DNA of 64,000 nt from Terripilifer ovatus (GCA_029222685.1 JARHVB010000008.1:124001-188000); one strand, 5' to 3'. Counted from the first letter of the stretch, positions 52,682 through 63,109 are shown. Program-made: numbers and translations. The notes: generated from the letters alone by a model not told the origin.

Positions 52682-52964
52682 GGAGCCGCCTGCCAGTTCA
52701 TAAGGCCTTGCGAGACGCGACGCTTGCGCGCCGCGCCTCACGATGAGGGTTCCGGGCAGCTTGAAGGCATCTGAAAAAGCCCTCTGCTGCAGGCATAATA
52801 AGCCGGAACGCTTGGAACGCTGCCGTCGCAAGTCGCGCGCGCCAAACTTTATTGCGGCACCATCCCGCCTTATTCGCTCCATCATTCAATGAAATCAGGA
52901 GACGGGGGCGCTATCCGGTCTGCTGCACGTATGTCTGTGGTCCGGCTTACTGAGGATGAGGCTT
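52682..52964. other. Intergenic region with a degenerate REP-like element
   Basis: About 280 bases after the third Rieske gene. GCCTTGCGAGACGC and GCGCCTCACGATGAGG around 52708-52748 recall the palindrome at 3704-3820. Nothing else is seen. Confidence 0.4.
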
Positions 52965-53252
52965 ATGGCCTGCATCGAGGTGGCCCATCTGACCAATCTC
53001 CAAGAGCTTCAGCGCCCGCGCGTCAGCGCGGAAGACCACACAGAGCACGAAGCTTTAGAAACGCCCGGCATGCCGGCAGAACGCGGCGACATTCGCTTTG
53101 CAATTGGCGTCGTGCTGTCGAAGGCGGCTGCCCTGCTTTGCGGGGCCTATCTTCTCATGGATGATTATCCGGCCGGTGCGGCCGTCTGCCTTTGCGGCAG
53201 CATTGGCATAGCGGGCATCCTTGTCATGGGGCTGGCGCGGCGCCGGCCATGA
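52965..53252 (+). CDS. Small membrane protein
   Basis: A 95-residue protein. ATG 52965 has GAGG upstream; ATG 52956 is possible. The N-terminal half is polar and the C-terminal half has two membrane helices (IGVVLSKAAALLCGAYLLMD, GAAVCLCGSIGIAGILVMGL). Unknown function. Confidence 0.45.
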   Translation: MACIEVAHLTNLQELQRPRVSAEDHTEHEALETPGMPAERGDIRFAIGVVLSKAAALLCGAYLLMDDYPAGAAVCLCGSIGIAGILVMGLARRRP

Positions 53253-53282
53253 CGATGCCACTCAGGACCGGAGGCCTGCAAC

Positions 53283-53600
53283 TCATCCGGTCATGCACGA
53301 ATAGAGAAACGACCAGCTTTTGCGGCCGGAGAGTTTCTGCTTGTGCGATCGGGCCTGGCAGGACGACCATTTCTGTTTGTCCTTGGCCCATTCCCTTTTC
53401 GCGGATTGCCATTGCTTGTTCGTCCAGTTTTTTACGTCGTCGGCCGCGCGCGATGTAGCGGCGGCGGCCTTGTCGGCTGCGCTGGGCGCGGACGAAGACT
53501 GGGCGATGGCGGCGCCGCCGAAGACGAGTGTTGCCGACAGGGCAAGAGCAACAACCGAGGTTGCAAGAATCGATCTGGAGATCATCGATCTGGAGGTCAT
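53283..53600 (-). CDS. Small secreted protein
   Basis: A 105-residue exported protein from ATG 53600 with AGGGG upstream. The signal peptide ends at AAIAQSS near residue 35. The mature part is helical and Lys/Trp-rich (VKNWTNKQWQSAKREWAKD) with two cysteines. Family known only as a small Hyphomicrobiales periplasmic protein; role unknown. Confidence 0.55.
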   Translation of the reverse strand: MTSRSMISRSILATSVVALALSATLVFGGAAIAQSSSAPSAADKAAAATSRAADDVKNWTNKQWQSAKREWAKDKQKWSSCQARSHKQKLSGRKSWSFLYSCMTG

Positions 53601-53803
53601 GGGCGTATCCCCTGGGTTCAACCAGTAAACCCAACGGGAAACGGCCGGCATCGGTTCCGCGCAACACGGAGCGTCGCAACACGAAGGATTTGATTTTGCT
53701 GGAAACGAGGTCTTTTGGGCCTCCGCAGGGCGGCGGCACAGACGTGACCGCCAAACCCCAGATCTGGCACCGTCGCACCCCCCTGCCTTGCAGGAAAGAT
53801 GCT

Positions 53804-53890
53804 TGGTGCGGCCAAGAGGACTCGAACCTCCACCCCGGTTAAAGGACTAGCACCTCAAGCTAGCGCGTCTACCAATTCCGCCATGGCCGC
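53804..53890 (-). tRNA. tRNA-Leu (GAG)
   Basis: An 87-base cloverleaf on the minus strand, with the 7-base acceptor stem GCGGCCA / TGGCCGC and an encoded 3' CCA. The anticodon stem CTAGC / GCTAG encloses the loop TTGAGGT, so the anticodon is GAG and reads CUC. The D loop (GGTAGACGC), long class II variable arm and GGTTCGAGTCC T arm are all present. It begins 280 bases left of lipB. Confidence 0.95.
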
Positions 53891-54170
53891 AGGGAGAGCC
53901 CGAAAAACTTCCGGAAATTCAACCCGAACCGGCGCTTGCGCGGAGCGAAGCGACGGCAGGCGGTCGTCTAACAAATCAACGGGCGGGTGACAAGCGATTG
54001 CTTTGGAGAACCGTGGACAAACATAGGCCGGATATGCCCCGGAAAACCCGCGCCCGCGGCGCAACCCTGCCCCGAACCGCCGCGGATGGCCGTTTGCGCC
54101 CAATCATGACAAAATACCACCCTATATTTCCTCGAATGAAAAACGCCCTCGAAAGCCGCTCCCACCGCCC

Positions 54171-54959
54171 ATGACCACTCTTGCCGCCCCACCGCCCACG
54201 CCCGAGCCCGCCGCCTGCCAAATGACGCCGCCGCGCGGCAGCCTGTCCCACCTGATGCTGCCGCAAGCCGGCACCCGCGCGGTCGAGTGGATCGTCTCCG
54301 AGGGCCTCGTGCCCTATGGGGAAGCCGTGGCGGCCATGGAGGCGCGGGTCGATGCCATTGCTGCCGGCACCGCGCCCGAATGCGTCTGGCTGGTGGAACA
54401 TCCGCCGCTCTACACGGCGGGGACGTCAGCCAAGGACGACGATCTTATCGACGCGCGCTTTCCCGTCCACCAGACGGGCCGCGGCGGCCAATTCACCTAT
54501 CACGGTCCGGGGCAGCGCGTGGCCTATGTCATGGTCGATCTGAAGCGCCGCAGGCCCGACGTGCGCGCCTTCGTCTGCGGCCTGGAAGACTGGATCATCG
54601 CCACGCTCGCAGCCTTCAATATCCGTGGCGAACGCCGGGCGGATCGAGTCGGCGTCTGGGTGCAGCGGCCCGACAAGCCGAAAGGCTTTGACGGCAGCAT
54701 GGCGGAAGACAAGATCGCCGCCATCGGCATTCGCGTGCGCCGCTGGGTCACGTTCCACGGCATCTCGCTCAACGTCGAACCCGATCTCTCGCATTTCTCC
54801 GGCATCGTGCCCTGCGGCATTTCCAATGCCCATTATGGTATCACCAGCCTCGTCGACCTCGGCCTGCCGGTGACGATGGACGCGGTGGATGCGGTGATGC
54901 GCAGGGAGTTTGAGGCGTTATTCGGCATATCTGCGGAAGGAAATGAGGTGAGGCCGTAA
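54171..54959 (+). CDS. lipB: Octanoyl-[acyl carrier protein]:protein transferase LipB
   Basis: A 262-residue enzyme that transfers octanoate from ACP to lipoyl domains of pyruvate and 2-oxoglutarate dehydrogenases, the first step of lipoic acid synthesis. The catalytic Cys is in GIVPCGISN and the Lys in [24 protein letters not shown] is the substrate loop. The N-terminal 20 residues are Pro-rich. Complete and of normal size for alphaproteobacteria. Confidence 0.92.
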   Translation: MTTLAAPPPTPEPAACQMTPPRGSLSHLMLPQAGTRAVEWIVSEGLVPYGEAVAAMEARVDAIAAGTAPECVWLVEHPPLYTAGTSAKDDDLIDARFPVHQTGRGGQFTYHGPGQRVAYVMVDLKRRRPDVRAFVCGLEDWIIATLAAFNIRGERRADRVGVWVQRPDKPKGFDGSMAEDKIAAIGIRVRRWVTFHGISLNVEPDLSHFSGIVPCGISNAHYGITSLVDLGLPVTMDAVDAVMRREFEALFGISAEGNEVRP

Positions 54960-55162
54960 AGACAGCTCACAATCACCCTCTCTACTAAAGTACATAAATT
55001 CTACTGATTTAGTTAATAATTGAGCAGGGGGTAATTGCAGTGCGAGCCGTCGCAATATAGTTCAGGGATAACAGAGACTAAGCCATTGCATTCCCAACGA
55101 CGCCGGCACAGCATCATCATGCGATCGCTCCCTCAGAGCGGCGACGCAAGCGAGGGCTGGAT

Positions 55163-57421
55163 ATGGCTGAACGGATCGTCATTCTGTCCGATGGCACGGG
55201 CAATGCCGCGTCGAGCGTGTGGCGCACCAATGTCTGGCGCATCTTCCAGTCGCTCGATCTCCAGTCGAACGCGCAGGCGGCAAAATATGACGACGGCGTC
55301 GGCACGTCGTCGTTCCTGCCCCTCGCCCTTCTCGGCGGCGCCTTCGGCTGGGGCCTGAAACGCAATGTGCTGGACACCTATAAATTCGTCTGTCGCAATT
55401 ATGAGAGCGGCGCCAGGCTCTACCTGTTCGGCTTCAGCCGCGGCGCTTTCACCGTGCGGGTGCTGACTGCGTTCATTCTGCAGCAGGGTTTGGTCAAGGC
55501 CCAATCGGACGCGGAGCTGCACGATCTCGCGCGCAAGGCTTACCGCGCCTATCGCGCCAATGGCTACCATTCGATCTGGAGAATCGAAGTGCCGTTCCGC
55601 TGGCTGCGCGACAAGGTCATCTCGCTCTATGATCGGATCACGCGACGTAAATCCTATGACCGCAGTTCCAACACCCAGGTCCCCAATATCGAATTCCTCG
55701 GCATCTGGGACACGGTCGCCGCCTACGGCCTGCCCGTCGACGAGATGACGCGCGGCGTGAGCGACTGGATATGGCCGTTGCGCTTTCCCGACCGGATCTT
55801 GAATCCCCGTGTGCTCTGCGCCCGCCATGCCGTCGCCCTCGATGACGAGCGCACAACGTTTCATCCCTTGTTATGGACGGAGCAGAATGAGCCGGGCCAT
55901 CGCGAAACGCCTTACCCTGTCACCGGCGAAAGGCTCGCGCAGGTCTGGTTTACCGGCATGCATTCCAATGTCGGCGGCGGCTATCCCGACGATGCGCTCG
56001 CCTTCGTGCCGCTGTACTGGATTCTCGAAGAAGCCAAGCAGCGCGGGCTCGTCTTCAAGTCCGGACTGGATGCAGACCCGGACACGACGAAATGGATCAG
56101 GTCGTCGCAGGACAAGGACGGCAGGCTTTACGATTCCCGTTCGGGCCTCGGCGGCTATTACCGCTATGGGCCGCGTAAGCTCGCCGATCTCTGCAACGAC
56201 GTGGATGCGGGCGTCAGCATTCCGGTTCCAAAAATCCATCATTCTGTGTTTGGCCGCATCGACAGCGGCTGCAACTCCTACGCACCTATCGGCCTGCCGG
56301 AGAAATATGCCGTCGTGGCGGAAGATGGGCTTGTAGCAGCGCCGTCCGGCGGCAGCCTCGAGACGCCTGCGCAAGCTGCCGCGCGTCACAGCGCACAGGA
56401 ACGGCTGTGGAATTATGTCTGGCTGCGCCGGCTCGCTTATTTCGCAACATTGGCGGCAACATTCCACCTCGTCGCATTCTGGCTGTTTCATCCGATCGAT
56501 CGGCAGCACGAATACCAAAGCTCCATCCGCCTCGTCTCGGAAATGGTGCGGGCGATCGAATCCCTGCTGCCGCGCCCGGTGCATTGGTGGGCGGACCGGT
56601 ACGCTGCCAATCCCGAATGGTTCCTGGGAGGCATCGCCATTCTCGCCGCCCTGCTCTTCATCAGTTCGAGCCTCAGCGGAAAGATAAAGGATACGATGCG
56701 GCAGATCTGGCTGTCACGCGGCGCGACAAGCCCTGTGCCCGACAGCGGCCTGCAACGGATCATCTACAACTTCCGCTCGCACTGGCTCTATCGCGCTTTC
56801 ATCCGCATCGGACGACTTTACGTTTTGCCGTTTCTGTTTGCGCTCGCGATAGCCTGGGTTGTCCTCACCTCGGCTAGCCATCTGCTGTTCAACCTTGCCG
56901 ACTCGACCGGTGCCTTCTGCAAAGGCACAACCACTTCCCTTCTTGCGCCAGCCGGTGGAATACCTCCAAAGGACATTGAGTTCGACACGAAATCCTTGTG
57001 TGCCCCGACGGGCGTCAGCGTGCGCGCCGGTGTGCCCTATAACGTGCTCATCACCGTCGAGACACCTTGGAAAGACAAAAGCATCGACACGTCTCCTGCC
57101 GGATATGGCTCGACGTCACAACCTTTCATCGCGCAACTCAAGCTGCGCTCGGCCGTCATGCTGCGCCGCATCCTCTTCCGTCCCTGGTACATGCTCGTCG
57201 CCCGCGTCGGCGAAACCGGTGTCGATGAATATTTTCTCGATCCTGTCGTCTTCAGAGGGACCGATCCTGCCGTCCTCACCTATCGTTCCGTGATCACACC
57301 GAACCAGTCAGGCGAAGTGTTTTTCTACGTCAACGACGCGGTCATTGCCCTGCCGTGGGTGACCCGGTTTTTCTATTGGAACAATGCTGGGACGGCGAAG
57401 GTGCGGATTACCCCGAGGTGA
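55163..57421 (+). CDS. DUF2235 (Tle1-like) hydrolase with membrane region
   Basis: A 752-residue protein. Residues 1-400 are the DUF2235 alpha/beta hydrolase fold with the nucleophile serine in LFGFSRGAFTVR, an Asp in LGIWDTVAAYG and the His in WFTGMHSNVGGGYPDD. Residues about 430-640 hold three membrane helices, and a beta-rich C-terminus follows. Type VI effectors of this family (Tle1) are phospholipases, but no VgrG, PAAR or immunity gene is near, so a housekeeping lipase role is as likely. Confidence 0.75.
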   Translation: MAERIVILSDGTGNAASSVWRTNVWRIFQSLDLQSNAQAAKYDDGVGTSSFLPLALLGGAFGWGLKRNVLDTYKFVCRNYESGARLYLFGFSRGAFTVRVLTAFILQQGLVKAQSDAELHDLARKAYRAYRANGYHSIWRIEVPFRWLRDKVISLYDRITRRKSYDRSSNTQVPNIEFLGIWDTVAAYGLPVDEMTRGVSDWIWPLRFPDRILNPRVLCARHAVALDDERTTFHPLLWTEQNEPGHRETPYPVTGERLAQVWFTGMHSNVGGGYPDDALAFVPLYWILEEAKQRGLVFKSGLDADPDTTKWIRSSQDKDGRLYDSRSGLGGYYRYGPRKLADLCNDVDAGVSIPVPKIHHSVFGRIDSGCNSYAPIGLPEKYAVVAEDGLVAAPSGGSLETPAQAAARHSAQERLWNYVWLRRLAYFATLAATFHLVAFWLFHPIDRQHEYQSSIRLVSEMVRAIESLLPRPVHWWADRYAANPEWFLGGIAILAALLFISSSLSGKIKDTMRQIWLSRGATSPVPDSGLQRIIYNFRSHWLYRAFIRIGRLYVLPFLFALAIAWVVLTSASHLLFNLADSTGAFCKGTTTSLLAPAGGIPPKDIEFDTKSLCAPTGVSVRAGVPYNVLITVETPWKDKSIDTSPAGYGSTSQPFIAQLKLRSAVMLRRILFRPWYMLVARVGETGVDEYFLDPVVFRGTDPAVLTYRSVITPNQSGEVFFYVNDAVIALPWVTRFFYWNNAGTAKVRITPR

Positions 57422-57578
57422 GGGGCTCATTCCTCCTTTCGTGCATAAACCGCACATAAACGCCGCAAAATGAGCGTGTCCCATGCAATATGGTGAACCT
57501 CGCCGCCGTTTTCGCAATGAATTTGCAGCGCAGATGATGTAGTTTGCGAGCAGTAATCCGCGCAGGAGGCGAGGCGTC

Positions 57579-57884
57579 ATCACAAAGCTCGAACCCTCAC
57601 CCAGAAACAAGGCGCTCGCCGGTCTCGCACACTGGCGTCACGATCCGCAGCGCGATGCCATCACCCGCGCCTTCACCTTTGCCAATTTCGCCGAGGCCTT
57701 CGCCTTCATGACGCAGATTGCGCTCGTGGCGGAGCGCCGCGACCATCATCCCGAATGGTCGAATGTCTACAACAAGGTGGAGATAACACTCACTACTCAC
57801 GACGCCGGCGGCCTCACGCAACGTGACGTTGATCTCGCCCACGAGGCGGATCGAATCTTCCAGCGCTTCGGAACACGCAAATGA
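57579..57884 (+). CDS. phhB: Pterin-4a-carbinolamine dehydratase with a non-standard start codon
   Basis: A frame of about 101 residues matching PhhB/DCo[62 protein letters not shown]. It recycles the pterin cofactor of phenylalanine hydroxylase and is coupled to phhA by an ATGA overlap. AGGAGG lies at 57564-57569, but between the in-frame TAG at 57540 and the core motif there is no ATG, GTG or TTG. ATC at 57579 is the best placed candidate. The true start is uncertain. Confidence 0.8.
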   Translation: MTKLEPSPRNKALAGLAHWRHDPQRDAITRAFTFANFAEAFAFMTQIALVAERRDHHPEWSNVYNKVEITLTTHDAGGLTQRDVDLAHEADRIFQRFGTRK

Positions 57885-58762
57885 ACGCGCAGAGCGCCAA
57901 ACACGGCGCCGCCGCCGGCAACATCACGCCGGACCGTCCCGACTGGACCATCGATCAGGGATGGGACAATTACACGGCCGACGAGCATGCTGTCTGGGAA
58001 ACGCTGTTCGAGCGGCAAACCAAGCTCCTTCCCGGCCGCGCCTGTGATGAATTCGTGCAAGGCATGCAGGCGCTTCCCATCGGCGCCGATCACATCCCCG
58101 ACTTCCGGCGCCTGAGCGATGTGCTGATCAAGCAGACCGGCTGGCAGGTCGTCGCGGTTCCGGGTCTCGTTCCCGACGAGGTGTTTTTCGATCACCTTGC
58201 CCATCGCCGTTTTCCAGCCGGGCAATTCATCCGCAAGCGCGACCAGCTCGATTACCTGGAAGAGCCGGATGTCTTCCACGATGTGTTCGGCCATGTGCCG
58301 ATGCTGATGAACCCGATGATCGCCGACTACATCCAGGCCTATGGCATCGGCGGCCTGCGCGCGCAGAAGCTGGGCGTCCTGCCGAACCTGGCGCGGGTCT
58401 ATTGGTACACGGTGGAGTTCGGGCTCGTCACCCAGGCCGAGGGGCTTCGCATTTACGGCTCGGGCATCGTGTCGTCCTACACAGAAACCGTCTTTGCCCT
58501 CGACGATGCATCGCCCAACCGCATTCGGTTCGATCTCGAACGGGTGATGCGAACCAACTACCGGATCGACGATTTCCAGGAGACGTATTTCTTCCTCCAC
58601 AACCTGGACGAACTGCTGGAGCTTGGCCGGATCGACTTTGCACCACTCTACGAGCGGGCGAGGCGACAGCCCGACCTTGAGCCTGGCGAGATATTGCCGG
58701 ATGATGAGGTGATCGCGCGCGGAACCGGCCGATACCACTCCGCCAGGCATCCGGCGAAATGA
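57881..58762 (+). CDS. phhA: Phenylalanine 4-monooxygenase
   Basis: A 293-residue pterin-dependent hydroxylase that makes tyrosine from phenylalanine. The iron ligands are the two His of [11 protein letters not shown] and a later Glu in YWYTVEFGL. Length matches bacterial single-domain PhhA. It starts inside the stop of phhB. Confidence 0.92.
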   Translation: MNAQSAKHGAAAGNITPDRPDWTIDQGWDNYTADEHAVWETLFERQTKLLPGRACDEFVQGMQALPIGADHIPDFRRLSDVLIKQTGWQVVAVPGLVPDEVFFDHLAHRRFPAGQFIRKRDQLDYLEEPDVFHDVFGHVPMLMNPMIADYIQAYGIGGLRAQKLGVLPNLARVYWYTVEFGLVTQAEGLRIYGSGIVSSYTETVFALDDASPNRIRFDLERVMRTNYRIDDFQETYFFLHNLDELLELGRIDFAPLYERARRQPDLEPGEILPDDEVIARGTGRYHSARHPAK

Positions 58763-58852
58763 CATGCGATCAAAGGCCCCAATAAACCATCTGGAACTCT
58801 TAACACTCCCGCGTTACAGTTCGGGCCGTCAATAAGACAGAATCGAGCAAAA

Positions 58853-59995
58853 ATGCGGTTCGCCCAAGGGTCTTGGAAGCCTCTTTCACAATCTGCCGTC
58901 ACCCCCGATCTTGACCAGACGCCGCAGTTTGGCCACTGGCACGATGCCGCCGCCATGGCGCGGCTGCAGGCCCAGGTGGAAGCCCAGGCAACCCTTATTC
59001 GCGAACAGGCGGCAGCTCTTGCCCATAGCCGCAAGATCTTCGATCGCGCCTCGGCCGCGGCCCGCATCGGCGTGTGGGAATGCACCCTTGCCGACGCGTC
59101 GCTGACCTGGACAGATCAGGTTTATGAAATGTTCGATATCGCGCGTGACGCGTCGCTGAATCGCGAAGAACTCCTGAAATTATACACACCCGCCTCCCTG
59201 AAGCAGCTTGAAGAGGTGCGCAGCCGGGCCCTTGCCGAGCACAGCGGCTTTCATCTCGATGCCGAGATCGTAACGCCGAAGGGCAACCGCCGCTGGATCC
59301 GCCTGACGGCAACCGTTGAATGCGAGGACGGCGTGCCGGTGCGCATCTTCGGCATGAAACAGGACATCACCGAAGAAAAGATTCTCTCCGACCGCATGCG
59401 CTATCTCGCCGAATTCGACGTCATGACGGGTCTTGCCAATCGCAGTTCGTTCCAGGCCAGGCTTGCAGCCCTGGGACCAGAGGTAGGCACAGGTGGCCGG
59501 CCGGCCGGCGCGCTGGCGCTGGTCGATCTCGACGGGTTCAAGCAGATCAACGACCTCTTCGGCCATGCGCTCGGTGACGAATGCCTGAAGGAGGCTGCCC
59601 AGCGCCTCAGCACCGCCTGTCACGGGGCCGCCGACCTGGTGGCGCGCATCGGCGGCGATGAATTCGCGGTGTTGCTGCGAGGCTCCCTTGATCAAACCGG
59701 GATCGAAACGATCGCCCGGCGGATCGTCGATACACTGGGCCGGCCGATGCGGCGGAAGGATGGGCTGCTGCGGGTCGGCGCTTCGGTCGGCATTGCCACC
59801 ATAGACGGTGGCCTCAAACCTTCCGAACTGTTCACCCGGGCCGATGCCGCGCTTTATGCCGCCAAAGCCGCCGGCCGCAACACGTTTTGCCTGTTCAGCC
59901 CCGCGATGATGGACCTCAACCAGGTCTCCTTGCCCGCTGCCGGTACGCCGTCCCGTCCCGACCGCCGCCGGTTCCGTGGCTCCGCAGTGGCCTGA
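58853..59995 (+). CDS. PAS-GGDEF diguanylate cyclase
   Basis: A 380-residue signalling protein. An N-terminal coiled coil (residues 35-60) leads to a PAS/PAC domain (about 60-185) and a GGDEF domain with the intact active site in RIGGDEFAVLL near residue 265. It would make cyclic di-GMP; the sensor domain has no evident cofactor signature. An inhibitory RxxD site is not obvious. No membrane helix, so cytoplasmic. Confidence 0.85.
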   Translation: MRFAQGSWKPLSQSAVTPDLDQTPQFGHWHDAAAMARLQAQVEAQATLIREQAAALAHSRKIFDRASAAARIGVWECTLADASLTWTDQVYEMFDIARDASLNREELLKLYTPASLKQLEEVRSRALAEHSGFHLDAEIVTPKGNRRWIRLTATVECEDGVPVRIFGMKQDITEEKILSDRMRYLAEFDVMTGLANRSSFQARLAALGPEVGTGGRPAGALALVDLDGFKQINDLFGHALGDECLKEAAQRLSTACHGAADLVARIGGDEFAVLLRGSLDQTGIETIARRIVDTLGRPMRRKDGLLRVGASVGIATIDGGLKPSELFTRADAALYAAKAAGRNTFCLFSPAMMDLNQVSLPAAGTPSRPDRRRFRGSAVA

Positions 59996-60094
59996 AGCGC
60001 CCGAACCCGCAATGTAGCCGCAATCTTCGCCGCCTATGGAGCGATCAGACGATCATCCAGAATCTGCGGCCGAAATCTGCAGCGAGGTACTGCT

Positions 60095-60766
60095 GTGCGC
60101 ATCCTGTTGGTGGAAGACGAAGCGGAAATGGCCGCGGCGCTGTCGGCCGCCCTCCGAAAATACGACATGGCAGTCGACCGCGCGGCCAGCATCAGCGAGG
60201 CGGAGGAACTGGTGGCGCTGGCGGTCTTCGACGCCATCCTGCTCGATCGCCAATTGCCCGACGGCGACGGGCTCTGTCTCATCCCGCGCCTGCGCAAGCG
60301 CGGCATCCACACCCCCGTCATCATCCTCACCGCCAAAGGCACCCTGCCCGATCGCATCTCCGGCCTCGACGCTGGCGCCGACGACTACATGGCCAAGCCC
60401 TTTGCCGTCGAAGAGCTGGTGGCACGCCTGCGCGCCGTGCTGCGCCGCCCTGCCGATCTCAAGCCCGACATGGTGCGGCTCGGCCGCCTCAACCTCAATC
60501 TCGATCATCTCGACGCCGATGTGGAAGGCCGGCCGCTGAGACTGCCGCGTCGCGAACTGCTGGTGCTCGCCACCCTGATGCGCCGCATGGGCCGCACCGT
60601 CGTGCGTGCCACACTGGAAGCCGCCGTCTATGCGCTCGACGAAGAGATCCAGTCCAATGCGCTCGACACGCATATTTCGCGGCTGCGGCGCAAACTCAGC
60701 GAGGCCGGAGCAGGCGTCGAAATTCACGGCATTCGCGGCATCGGCTATCTGATGAAAGGCGCATGA
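60095..60766 (+). CDS. OmpR-family response regulator
   Basis: A 223-residue regulator. The receiver has Asp51 (ILLDRQLPDGDG), a conserved Asp/Glu pair at the start (LLVEDEAE) and Lys in MAKPF. The C-terminal winged helix (about 125-220) is of the OmpR/PhoB type. It starts with GTG 60095. The kinase gene overlaps its stop by four bases. Confidence 0.88.
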   Translation: MRILLVEDEAEMAAALSAALRKYDMAVDRAASISEAEELVALAVFDAILLDRQLPDGDGLCLIPRLRKRGIHTPVIILTAKGTLPDRISGLDAGADDYMAKPFAVEELVARLRAVLRRPADLKPDMVRLGRLNLNLDHLDADVEGRPLRLPRRELLVLATLMRRMGRTVVRATLEAAVYALDEEIQSNALDTHISRLRRKLSEAGAGVEIHGIRGIGYLMKGA

Positions 60767-62196
60767 GCGTGGCCGCGACCGCCGCCACGACTTCCGCCTC
60801 CAGTTCCGGCCTGCACGCCGCCATCGGCGATACCTGCGGCATCTGCGCCATGCCGCTGCGCTCACGGCTCGTCCACAGCCTCGTCAAGCTGCAGGGCATC
60901 ATGCTGACCATGCTCGGCCTGCTGCTGGTGGCGACCTTGTGGACGACAGGCGTCATCCCCCATCAACGCGATGAAGAAGCCGTCGTCAAAGTCGTGAGCG
61001 ACGCCATCTTCCGCGACGGCAATGGCGATCTCGCGCTGCGTTCAACGCCGATGCTGGAGCGCCTGCGCGCCGCCGATCCCCCACCCTGGCTGCTGGTGCG
61101 TGACGGCACGGGGCATATCTTGAAGGAAGGCCCTGTGCCGCCGCTCTACGAGCGCCTGGCCGGTTCGCTTGACGATCTTGGTCAGGCGAAATTCGGCTGG
61201 GACCGGAGACCGGCAAAGGACGACGACCGCGGCGCGGTGATGAAAAGACTGGAGACCGCCGCCGGCGAGGTGCAGATCATCACCACGACGGAAGCAAAAC
61301 TCTCCCATTGGAAGGCCATCGGATGGATCGCCCTGTCCTTCGGCCTGTTGACCGTCCCTAGCCTGATACTGATGACGCTCGCGACTCTCATCGCCACGCC
61401 CATCGTCGTCAGGCGCGCCCTGTCGGGCCTGGACGAACTGGCGCGGCACGCCAGCCAGATCAACATCGATAAACGCGGCTCACGCTTGCCCGTTGATGGC
61501 GTTCCGCTGGAGGTCGAGCCGTTGGTCAGTGCCGTCAACGAAGCACTCGGCCGTCTCGACAAAGGCTACGACCGCCAGGGCCGCTTTCTCGCCGACGCCG
61601 CTCACGAATTGCGCACGCCGATCGCCATTCTGGCCACGCGCCTTGAATCCCTGCCGCCAAGCGAAGAACAGACGCGGCTGATCGAAGATGTCGCCCGGCT
61701 CGCCAATCTCACAGAGCAATTGCTCGACAAGGAGCGGCTGGAGCATCAGCGCTATGTGATGCAGCCGGTGGATCTTGCCGAGATCTGCGCCAGAGTCGCC
61801 GCCGATCTGGCGCCCATCGCCATTGCCGGCGGCTATGAAATCTCGTTTCATAAGGATGCCGACAGCGTCATGGCCTGGGGCGATCGCAGCGCGCTCGAAC
61901 GCGCCCTGGTCAACCTGGTGCAAAACGCGATCCAGCACGGCGGCCGCCGCGGCGCCATCGATATTGCCGCGCGGCTGCCGGCCGTCATGGAAGTGTGCGA
62001 CGAAGGCCCCGGCATCTGTAGCGACGAGCGCGAGCAGATTTTCGAACCGCTCTATCGCGTCCGCCCGCAGAGCCAGGGCGCCGGCCTCGGCCTGCATCTC
62101 GTGCGCGAAATTATCCGCATGCACAAAGGCGACGTCAGCGTCACCAACCGCGCGCCGAACGGCGCCTGTTTCAAAATCTCTCTACCCGTAGCCTGA
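60763..62196 (+). CDS. Sensor histidine kinase
   Basis: A 477-residue membrane kinase. Two helices (about residues 45-65 and 185-210) bracket a periplasmic sensor region. The dimerisation box has His281 (AAHELRTPIAI), and the ATP-binding part shows N-box VQNAIQHGG and G-boxes DEGPGI and GAGLGLHLV. It is translated with its response regulator. The ligand is unknown. Confidence 0.88.
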   Translation: MSVAATAATTSASSSGLHAAIGDTCGICAMPLRSRLVHSLVKLQGIMLTMLGLLLVATLWTTGVIPHQRDEEAVVKVVSDAIFRDGNGDLALRSTPMLERLRAADPPPWLLVRDGTGHILKEGPVPPLYERLAGSLDDLGQAKFGWDRRPAKDDDRGAVMKRLETAAGEVQIITTTEAKLSHWKAIGWIALSFGLLTVPSLILMTLATLIATPIVVRRALSGLDELARHASQINIDKRGSRLPVDGVPLEVEPLVSAVNEALGRLDKGYDRQGRFLADAAHELRTPIAILATRLESLPPSEEQTRLIEDVARLANLTEQLLDKERLEHQRYVMQPVDLAEICARVAADLAPIAIAGGYEISFHKDADSVMAWGDRSALERALVNLVQNAIQHGGRRGAIDIAARLPAVMEVCDEGPGICSDEREQIFEPLYRVRPQSQGAGLGLHLVREIIRMHKGDVSVTNRAPNGACFKISLPVA

Positions 62197-62344
62197 ATCC
62201 TTCTTCGTTTACGCGAGAAGGTGGCCTGACGCAGCAAACTCGGATGAGGGGCATCACGCAATGCAACCGCAATGCACGCCCTGCACAACATCTCCGTAAG
62301 CCCTGGCGATTCAAATGCGCCGCGGCATCGCGGAGTCAAAACCT

Positions 62345-62965
62345 ATGCCCAACTATCTGGCGTCGTTCTTCCTGTCCTGGCTGTCGAACCCCTTGCGCGT
62401 CGCTGCCATCGCCCCGTCCGGCAACGCCCTGGCCGAGCTCATTACCAGCGACATTTCCGACCGCTCCGGCCCGATCATCGAACTCGGTCCAGGCACGGGC
62501 GTCTTCACACAGAAGCTCTTGCAGAAAGGGATCCGACAGGAAGACATCACCCTCGTCGAATATGGCTCCGACTTCGTCCGCATTCTGCAATTGCGGTTTC
62601 CCTCGGCCCGCGTGCTGTGGATGGACGCAGCCTCCCTGCCGGCCGTCAGCATCGCCAAAGAAGGGTCGATCGGCGCAGTCATCAGCGGACTGCCGCTGCT
62701 CAGCATGCCGTCAAGAAAAGTTCGTGCCATCCTGACGGGCGCCTTCCGCTACCTCAACGCCGACGGCGCATTCTACCAGTTCACCTACGGCAGGAAATGT
62801 CCGATATCGCAGCCGCTGCTCGACCACCTTGGCCTGAAGGCGACGTTGATGGATCGCACCCTGCGCAACATTCCACCCGCCTCCGTCTATCGCATCACGC
62901 GTAGCCCGATCCTCGACCTCACCGCCAATCCTGCCGTCCATGAGGAGACGCCGGAACTGGTGTAG
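62345..62965 (+). CDS. PmtA-like phospholipid N-methyltransferase
   Basis: A 206-residue SAM-dependent methyltransferase of the Sinorhizobium PmtA type. The N-terminal amphipathic part (LASFFLSWLSNPLRVAAIAPSG) binds membranes and the SAM loop is IIELGPGTGVFTQ. It may methylate phosphatidylethanolamine toward phosphatidylcholine. The final step of substrate choice cannot be told. Start ATG 62345 with GGAG, or ATG 62315. Confidence 0.75.
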   Translation: MPNYLASFFLSWLSNPLRVAAIAPSGNALAELITSDISDRSGPIIELGPGTGVFTQKLLQKGIRQEDITLVEYGSDFVRILQLRFPSARVLWMDAASLPAVSIAKEGSIGAVISGLPLLSMPSRKVRAILTGAFRYLNADGAFYQFTYGRKCPISQPLLDHLGLKATLMDRTLRNIPPASVYRITRSPILDLTANPAVHEETPELV

Positions 62966-63109
62966 ACGATATGGCTCGTCATCGCCGCCCTTCTCCAACA
63001 GCCGCTGGGCACGATCAGAAAGCAGGTCTCGGCCGTCGGTCTTTTGCTGGAGATTTACCATCGGTTAACCATTCGCTCGGTAAATCGAAGCAACCGAATA
63101 TTTACCAAG

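Noticed and set aside
53804..53890. tRNA-Leu as attachment site of the prophage
   Set aside because: The tRNA is over 30 kb from the last phage gene and no repeat of its 3' end was noticed near the prophage.
59887..60762. Long upstream extension of the histidine kinase frame
   Set aside because: It runs out of frame through the response regulator gene and is Arg/Pro-rich; the kinase starts at 60763 in an ATGA overlap.
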